Source of the DNA: Armillaria gallica
Taxonomy: Eukaryota; Basidiomycota; Agaricomycetes; Agaricales; Physalacriaceae
Reading direction: 5' to 3'
Assembly (NCBI GenBank): GCA_037576215.1
Contig: JBANDB010000010.1
Coordinates: 62,001 to 126,000 of the forward strand
Length of the DNA: 64,000 nucleotides
Positions 57,161 through 64,000 of the stretch are shown here, piece after piece. The translations under genes and the position numbers were made by a program. The notes under the pieces were generated by a model. It made no database searches, was not told the origin of the DNA, and saw only the letters and a list, made by a program, of their open reading frames with translations. How positions within the stretch are numbered: the first letter of the stretch is position 1; every line of letters begins with the position of its first letter.

Positions 57161-58763
57161 TCAGCATTCTGATATCGGCCCCATCGATGTCATATACCGC
57201 CGATGCTTGTTCATGCCTTTCTTCTGCTTCTCCTGTGCAGGAGGCGCAACCGGGGGAAAGACATACTGTCCTTTCAAGTGTTTCATCAGCCTATACATCT
57301 CATAAGGGGCCATCTCCATCGACGTCGTCGGCACCTTGGGTGGTGGCGGTACGTCCCCCTTGAACACGGTCACCGGTCGGGGTGGGGGTGCAGTAAGCTC
57401 CCGCGTCCTAGCATGCATCTCCCTCGAGACGACAATAAGGAGTAAGATAATTATGCACATCCCCACGATGACCATTTGCGGGAAGAAGCCAATCGTATCT
57501 GCAGAACTCAGTTTCAGGGAAAGGAGGAAGAGGAGGAAGGGGAGGGGAACGCACCAATTAAAAATCCATCCAAGCCTGGCGCGTCGGGCATGCTGTTCCT
57601 TAGTTGTGGGAGTGCGACGAGCATCGCGCCCACGGAGACGAGATGCTTGAGCACGGGTTTCGCGGTACGCAGTCGGCGGGCGAGGATAACATGACCGATG
57701 CAGACGTGTGTTAAGATCCATGAGACGATGAACAGCAGGAGCGCGATTCCACGGGCATCAGTTGGGCGATTGATGTACATGTCCAGATCCCTCGTAGGAA
57801 GTCTCGTGCCATCAGCCAAGTCCGAATAGCTCTCCACATCTGTCGAGTGGATGTCAAAGTTTGCTGTCAGTGCCATTGTAGCGAGTTTGGTGATAGTCAA
57901 CGTCTGGTTGGTAGTCCCCGATACGGCATGCAGCGTGCTTGAGAGGTAGTATTTGTCAAATGGATAGAGACGGGCTTTGCTCACGTCGAGGACGTGGTCA
58001 CTGTCGAATTGTACGAGGTTTTGTATGCTAGAGATTCACGGTGAGTGGAGCGTTTAATGAAGGAAAACAAAACGAACTTTCTCCGCAGTCCAGTATCTTT
58101 GTTAAATGGTATGTCGGCAGGATTGTACGTCGCTGTTGGCTGTGGGTCTCTGTGTTCCGTATTAGGAAAGGTCACACTGAAGACCGGGAAGATACATACC
58201 CGTCGACGTATATGTATACAAGCTCGTTGGGAAGTCCACAGTTCTGGCTACCATGCGAACCCTCTGAACCTGGGAGCACATTGCCCTGTCCACACGCCAT
58301 GATAGACCACCGAATGGTAATCGAGGGCTCGTCAACGTCTACATCGACGTTGTCGCCGATCAGGACAATCTATAGTTCTTGTAAGGAATTGCTGTAATGA
58401 AGATCGAGGAGGAATACATACACCTGGACCAAGACTGTCCAAGGTTTTTTTGAAAGGCGGATCTCCCGCATCGGCGCCGCTGAATACACATGATATGGCG
58501 CCAATAAAGACAAGGGAAAGAATGATACACAGTGCCAGTTTGAAGCTTTGGGGTATCGAAGTCGACGCCTGTCCGGGGAGCAAAGGAATGGTAGGGCGGG
58601 ATTTTTCGGAGGTAGGAGGAGACGGGGGAGGAGGAGGTGTAGAGGGACGAGTTATCACAGCAGCCGGCGGGGGTGCATCACGCTGTTCCTGAGGAGTTAA
58701 ATGAAAAGAGCGAAGTCTCCGGAACGAATGGCTGAGGTGCCCGCGATGACCAAAGGAAGCCAT
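57161..58763 (-). CDS. DUF4436 family membrane protein
   Basis: Five exons on the minus strand: 58763-58422, 58369-58200, 58149-58078, 58027-57555 and 57498-57161 (464 aa; phases agree). A Pro-rich cytosolic N-terminus leads to one membrane helix (ALCIILSLVFIGAISCVF). Next is an extracytoplasmic beta-rich domain containing RLYPFDKYYLSSTL. Two to four helices follow (GIALLLFIVSWILTHV; MVIVGMCIIILLLIVV) with the family signature LRNSMPDAPGLDGFLIG. The tail is Pro-rich and basic. DUF4436 proteins occur across fungi and actinobacteria with no known function. The domain name is from memory. The gene is tail-to-tail with the NDPK-like gene. Confidence 0.85.
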
Positions 58764-59030
58764 CCTCCAAGATGTCGCGACAATGAAGACGAAATGAGGA
58801 GGGGGGTGGGGGTGGGGCAGGCGAGAAGGCCTGTGTATATACCCGATTTACAGGGACCGCCCCACCGCATTACCAGGCAGTCAGAACGGAAATTAAGTCC
58901 ATGGAGGCTGAGTAATTAAGATCGACATCCGGGACGAAGTCACTGGCAGATCGATAGATCTGTGTGGACTTAGAGCGGCAGTAAATGAGCTTGAAGGCCA
59001 AAAGCTGTGAATATTTGCATGTCATTTACA

Positions 59031-59651
59031 CTAAACTGTGGTAGACATCGAGGGACGTGCGTACCTCGTATCAGAAGGTTCATCTGGCCGAGTGAAATTC
59101 GCAGAACAGGGAGTATCTGTACCGTACTGCAATACTTCGGGTTTTAGGTCATTGAAATCTCGCTTCCGCATCAGTATTGTTGAGTCTATTTTCATGCTGC
59201 CGTAACAGAAAGGACCCTTGCCATCGGGGCGTATGAAAAAAGAACTTGTGAAGTGTCGAGATGGCATATGGGCTGGGATGAGACGGCGTGGTGCTGTATC
59301 ATGTGTGTATGTCAGAGATGTAGGATGCTAAAACCTTCCCATCAGAATCGGCGGAGTGAGTCTAGCGTACCTCTCCACTCTGAGTTGCTGTCGGGATCAA
59401 AAAGTATGATGCTTTGATGTTTCTTCAGCTGTTGTGAATGAGGGAACAGCGTAAATGAGGATTTCCCGAAACACGATGAATAGTCTTACATGTGCACAAT
59501 CCTGGCTGATTGTATTGCGCGTGTGGCACTTCTTCTATCTTGTGGGAGCGACGAGCGGGTCCAGACATGCCGAAGATGGCGCTACCGGGTGTCCTTGGGT
59601 CACTTGAGCTCCATCAAAGGCCCGCAGATGTTGAAGATGTCCAGATGTCAT
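59031..59651 (-). CDS. unrecognised 4-exon gene
   Basis: Four short exons on the minus strand join in phase with canonical sites: 59651-59604, 59534-59490, 59428-59371 and 59293-59031 (137 aa). Landmarks are MTSGHLQHLRAFDGAQ, RNTISQDCAHLKKHQSIILF, DPDSNSEWR, HFTSSFFIRPDGKGPFCYGS and DFNDLKPEVLQYGTD. The FFIRPDGKGPF stretch looks like a conserved core, but I recognise no family. No signal peptide or membrane segment. A further intron could replace the last 10 residues (GT at 59068 region), which would extend the C-terminus. Support rests on three consistent splices and coding-like composition. Confidence 0.55.
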
Positions 59652-60691
59652 ACATCTATAAGTCAAGGGCGGTAACAGAAGCCGTAGTGCGATGTTAGGC
59701 TAGATTCATTTAGTAGGATAAGTATAGGTCAAAGCGGCGTTGCCGAAGCTTCGCGCCACATAGACCTGCAACCCTGTTATTACAAAGCATGACATAAATA
59801 ATTGCCGTGAGCCGGCACTGCGCCAAACGGATTCGGTTTTGAGGATACCCCCCCCCCCCCGGGACGCGGCAGGCACTTGTTAGTAGTAACCAGGATGCAG
59901 GGCAGATGCACCGGTTAAGCAACAGATAGTCTCGTAAACCCGACTCAACGATCCGTATGAAGAAAAGTCGTTCAAACGTAGAGTCAGTGGAATCTGATCG
60001 AGAAGTGGAAGGGGGGTATGAGCGGTACATGAAAGAAGTGATGGCCGGTATCCGGCATCGTGGGGGGCGTAATCCAAATTCGGAACTTGCTCTCGCCAAC
60101 GACGTGCCGTCATCCCTCCAGGCTTACTCTACGTCCTCGCGGTCCTCCCAGAGACATATTTTGATGATTTAGGACTACATTATGGATGGGTATATGACAT
60201 TTCTCTTTCAAGAATATACTCGATCCATTCTGGTGACTTAATAGAAGGAATATTGTGGGTCTAGGGAGCGTGGTACGTGTAATTTTAGAATCAACGGTGA
60301 AGGGATATATCATTAAATAATGAGAATGGAGGGACTATCAAGTGCTTTAAAACATCGAGGATGGGAGAGGAAGTCGGTTTATCTACTTTGGGCGATCGCG
60401 GGAGCGCGCCCATGATGCCGGCTTCGGCAATCACATATTTTCAAGTACCTCCCTCCGTCGATCAAAGACTATGCACAGACTACATACCCTCACGTAAGTA
60501 GTTGTGTATGTAGCGTCTGTCTACGAGAGACTAAACTAGCCGTAATATACTTGTTCGGGGAAGTCTTTCCGTCAGGTGAGCATGTCACAGCCCCTCATCC
60601 GCCGAGCCCATGAGGGTCACCGCTAATATGTTGAATATGATGGTTTCCACTTTTACTCTTTCGCCTCACTACCATTCAACACTGGCTGGGT
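59652..60691. other. no supported gene
   Basis: It includes a run of about 12 C near 59849 and a plus-strand 71-codon frame at 59957-60172 of unknown status. The segment near 60495-60535 (GTCTGTCTACGAGAGACTA) resembles 34160-34185 next to the MITE, so a small repeat may be shared. The right end is the promoter of the P450 gene. Confidence 0.4.
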
Positions 60692-62765
60692 ATGGCCTTT
60701 TGGCTCAACAGTCTTGTCTGCGCCCTTTCTTGGGTCTGTCTCGTCAAGGTATGGTATGCATACCAGACTTTCTTGAAGGTAGGATCGAACCTTAGAGACT
60801 GGAAACGTTTCCTTATCTTCTGCCGACAGCTGAAGTCGATCCCAACCGTCGGCCCATCTGGGTTCGTATCGTCCTGGATGGGGGCATGCAAGTTTATGTT
60901 TCATGGAAGGGAGATCGTTCAAGAGGGATACAGCAAGGTTGATACGAATACATCCAGGTTGCGTTTATCGTCTTTGGGCTAACTTCTCACATACATAGTA
61001 CCGCGGGTCCGCCTTCAAGGTACCTCTCATTGATCGTTGGATAGTAGTCGTAAGCGGCGACGAGAAAATCAATGACATGAGGAAAGCCCTTCCCGATCAC
61101 CTTTCGTTCATGGAAGAAATAGAGGACGTGAGTGAGGCTTTATCATTAAAACACCAGAATATTCATATTTTTCCCTTTGGCAGTTATTGCAAACGACTTA
61201 CACCTTGGGAAGGGGCATCCACTTGGACCCCTATCACATCGACGTCGTACGGGGTGCGCTGACGCGTAATATTGCAGCTTGCTTTCCAGATGTTCGTGAT
61301 GAGATTGTAATATCCTTTAAGGAAGAGATACCAGAGACGGAAGGCATGTCTTCGGCGTTCTATATATCTGTCCTTCTCTCAGCCTTTTCAGACTGGATAA
61401 AGGTTCACGCCTACTCCTCCATCTTGCAGATTGTTTGTAGAGCCACGAACCGAATGTTCGTTGGCCTTCCGCTTTGTCAGTTGCCCGCATTCTTTTGTTG
61501 GTTACTTATCGATGATTTGACTCGTCTTAAGGTCGAAACCCCGAGTACAGAACACTTAACATTGAACATACCATAAAAGTCGTAACTTCTGCCCATGCAA
61601 TCAATGTCTTTCCGGAGTTCCTAAAACCGCAAGTTTTGCAATGATGGTCTGTATTCGGGCTGACAATACTGTGTCTAGACTCGTCGCCAAGTTCTTTACA
61701 CCTATAACTCGTAGTATGCGCAAGGCTGAGAAGCTCTTGGGTCCGATCATAAAAGACCGGTTACAGAAGGAGAATGAACATGGCAGAGACTGGTCTGGAA
61801 AGCCTGTGCGTCTTTCGATCGTCAAAAAAACCTTACATTCATTCAATGTACAGAATGACCTTCTATCATGGCTTCTTGAATTGGCTGATGGAGGGGAAAG
61901 ACGCACCGTTCGCGACTTGACCAACCGTGTTCTTGCTATGAATTTTGCTGCTATCCACACAACATCAATGGTGTGTACAACATTGGCCTGAGACTCGTAA
62001 TCGTCTATTCATCCCTGTGCTAGGCATTTGCTAATGCATTATATTGCCTGGCTGCATATCCGGAGTGTGTTCGACCGCTTCGAGACGAGATCGAGACTGT
62101 TATCGAAACAGATGGCTGGACGAAACACGCCATGGGGAAAATGCGAAAGTTGGATAGCTTTCTCCAAGAGACAGAGAGAATATACGGAGTGGGCCCATGT
62201 AAGGACCAATAATGCTTTGGGGTTACATCGACTTACCATGAAAGATAGTGGGAACAAATCGTACAGTTCAGAAAGATTTTACCTTTTCAGACGGGACTGT
62301 AGTCCCTGCTGGGGCCCACATATCTGTTGCTACTGCTGCCACTCATTTTGACGCGGTACGTTGAATATTGTCCTTTGGTAACCCTCTCTTACGTGGATCT
62401 ACAGGATAAATACGAAGACCCTTATGAGTTCAAGCCCTGGAGGTTCTCTGAAATGAGGGAACAAGATGGAGAAAGCATTCACCACCAAATGGTTACCCCC
62501 AGGCTTGATTATATTCTCTTTGGCATTGGACGCCCGGCTTGGTAAGCATTGAAAAAGTGCACGATACCCAAAGCTCAATAGTGTACCTAGTCCTGGCCGC
62601 TTCTTTGCAGTCAACGAACTGAAAACCTTGTTGTCACACGTTCTTATGAATTATGACGTGAAGATGGAAAACCCTGGTGAAGTTCCACCATCGATCTGGT
62701 TTGGCACTTCGCAACTACCTAATATGAAGGCCAATGTGATGTTCAGGAAGCGTAAATTTTCATAA
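60692..62765 (+). CDS. cytochrome P450 monooxygenase
   Basis: Eleven exons: 60692-60937, 60999-61127, 61184-61343, 61392-61475, 61532-61628, 61679-61805, 61854-61970, 62024-62198, 62267-62355, 62405-62541 and 62591-62765 (511 aa). A short N-terminal anchor is followed by the Pro-rich hinge IPTVGPSG. The I-helix has FAAIHTTS near 313-320 and the K-helix ExxR is in QETERIYG near 370. Then comes the PERF-type FKPWRF. The haem loop FGIGRPACPGRFF has ligand Cys about 454 split by an intron, and the usual His before Ala is Pro. Introns 3 and 5 use GC donors. The exon 8/9 join is uncertain: it skips a stretch (HRLTMK) that resembles the expected strand. It would be an ER haem-thiolate oxidase; substrate unknown. 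Confidence 0.88.
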
Positions 62766-63162
62766 ACGTTAATGCTGGCTCTGCGCAATGGGAATCAATA
62801 TTTTACTTTTAGGTCCAAATATAAGTAGTATGCGTAGCTAGATTCTCTCGTCAGACACACATAAAAAAACGGCTGATCCACTGTTCCATGTGTGAGAAAG
62901 TCACGTCAGACTCGGTCTTCGATGTCCTCCCAGGCCTTCTACTCTCATATCGTGATGCCGTCTCCTCAGGGACATTTAATCAGATTAAAAACTACCACCA
63001 CTACCTTTGCCTGCCCTTCAACACCCTTTCCTTAAAGCCGCACTGCGGATGTCGCCGAAGCATCGGGCCGATCATCGGTGACGTGACCTTGTTACTTTTC
63101 GCGAATTGTCACGTTCCTGCGGATGTTTATTGATACACGCGTCCAACTTCCTTTTGCCCACC
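62766..63162. other. intergenic, RAD50 promoter region
   Basis: About 400 bp between the P450 stop and the RAD50 start. No supported feature other than the expected terminator and promoter. Confidence 0.4.
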
Positions 63163-64000
63163 ATGGCTGCCTTGAACAAGCTTGCCATTCGAGGCATTCG
63201 GTCTTTTGACGACAAACAAATATCCGTCATTGAATTCTTCACCCCGGTCACCGTCATCGTGGGGCATAATGGTAGCGGAAAGACGACAATCATCGAATGT
63301 CTCAAGTATGCTACTACCGGAGATCAACCTCCCAATACTCGAGGGGGGGCCTTCGTTCACGATCCGAAGATGGCGAACGAGAAGGAAGTGAAGGCGCAAG
63401 TCAAGCTACGATTCGTTTCTGCCAGTGGGACGCGCATGCTCGCTGTTAGGAACCTCAGCGTTACGGCGAAGAAGACTTCTGGTTTGACGATGAAAACGCT
63501 TGAGGGTATCTTAGCGCTGGCGGATAGTAATGTAGAGAAGGGCAGCAAGGTGCGCCACACATCGCTGTCACTTATGTGGACCTAAGTCAGACATTCAGAG
63601 AGGTGTTATTTCCACGAAATGCGCCGAACTTGATACAGAAATACCCCAGCTACTGGGGGTCTCTAAGGCTGTCCTTGAAAATGTCATCTTCTGCCACCAA
63701 GAAGATTCTTATTGGCCCCTGGCGGAGCCTTCGACGTTAAAGAAGAAATTTGACGATATTTTCGAAGCTACGAGGCGAGTGTTTTCATTATGGGCTATCA
63801 TTGTCAGAGTGTCGCGTTCTTCTTGGACGAGAATGCCTGGTCTTCATTTCTCAAAGTCCGTGAGCTTAAAGAGGTTGGTCTGAGAAATGGGCCAACTCGG
63901 ATGCATTATCGCTGTGCGATTTCAATGCCTAAAAGTCGCGAACCAGATTGAGGAATCCAGACCTTTCTATGCTTCTCGCTCAAAAGAAACGAAACTCACG
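63163..64000 (+). CDS. RAD50: RAD50 DNA repair ATPase, N-terminal part (runs off window)
   Basis: Exon 1 is 63163-63549 and exon 2 is 63599-63778; later exons begin near 63833 and continue beyond 64000. The start [17 protein letters not shown] is typical. Walker A is GHNGSGKTT (residues 34-42) in [19 protein letters not shown]. The signature [14 protein letters not shown] contains the Q-loop Gln at 163, and FDDIFEATR leads into the coiled coil. RAD50 is the SMC-like ATPase of the Mre11-Rad50-Xrs2/Nbs1 complex that detects, tethers and processes DNA double-strand breaks in the nucleus. The zinc hook and second ATPase half lie outside the window. Confidence 0.95.

Noticed and set aside
59845..59862. 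Run of C residues
   Set aside because: Homopolymer with no context suggesting function; possible sequencing-length artefact.
1..64000. CRISPR array, bacterial-type operons or ribosome binding sites
   Set aside because: The DNA is eukaryotic with spliceosomal introns; repeats present are transposon- or satellite-derived, not spacer arrays.

Overview
The window looks like nuclear DNA of a mushroom-forming basidiomycete (Agaricomycetes). The signs are introns of about 45-65 bp with GT-AG (sometimes GC-AG) ends, a chromodomain Ty3/gypsy element, multicopy hypothetical proteins of the kind that expand in agaric and bolete genomes, a FunK1-like kinase relic, a DUF4436 protein and TmpA-type membrane flavoproteins. 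No rRNA, convincing tRNA or CRISPR array was seen.

Bases 1 to about 34,800 are a repeat compartment. From the left it holds multicopy hypothetical genes and broken gene pieces (a kinase fragment, AAA-ATPase fragments, a Lys/Ala/Asp-rich repeat protein). Then comes a complete, very young Ty3/gypsy chromovirus (9580-18572; LTRs differ at 1 of 543 sites; 5-bp target duplication). After it lie another repeat-family gene with an internal stop, a degenerate tandem satellite, a Ty1/copia relic split by a 1.7-kb LTR-like insertion, a RecQ-like helicase fragment, and a three-level nest (TIR element containing a second copy of the 1.7-kb LTR, which contains a MITE). A small CATAATCGA-rich MITE closes the region. 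Old repeats here are poor in CpG, and paired copies differ by C-to-T/G-to-A at CpG, while the young chromovirus is CpG-rich.

Bases about 35,600 to 64,000 are gene-dense. In order: a TmpA-like membrane flavoprotein (-), a small membrane protein (-), an ACOT13-like hotdog thioesterase (+) with a 4-nt microexon, a HeLo/STAND-N-like protein with two receiver-like domains (+), a Zn2Cys6 transcription factor (+), a second TmpA-like paralogue (-), an SDR oxidoreductase (-), a FunK1-like kinase remnant (-), a Derlin with an apparent 1-nt frameshift (-), a nucleoside-diphosphate-kinase-like protein lacking its active-site His (+), a DUF4436 membrane protein (-), an unrecognised 4-exon gene (-), a cytochrome P450 (+) and the start of RAD50 (+), which runs off the right edge. 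The two TmpA genes share a central tract that looks recently gene-converted.

The most unusual items are: (i) the chromovirus, with a 15-nt self-complementarity that fits self-primed reverse transcription, plus a membrane-anchored ORF overlapping gag in another frame whose start codons are the first two AUGs of the predicted transcript; (ii) the HeLo-like/tandem pseudo-receiver protein; (iii) the converted TmpA pair. All models are read by eye from sequence; no database search was run.
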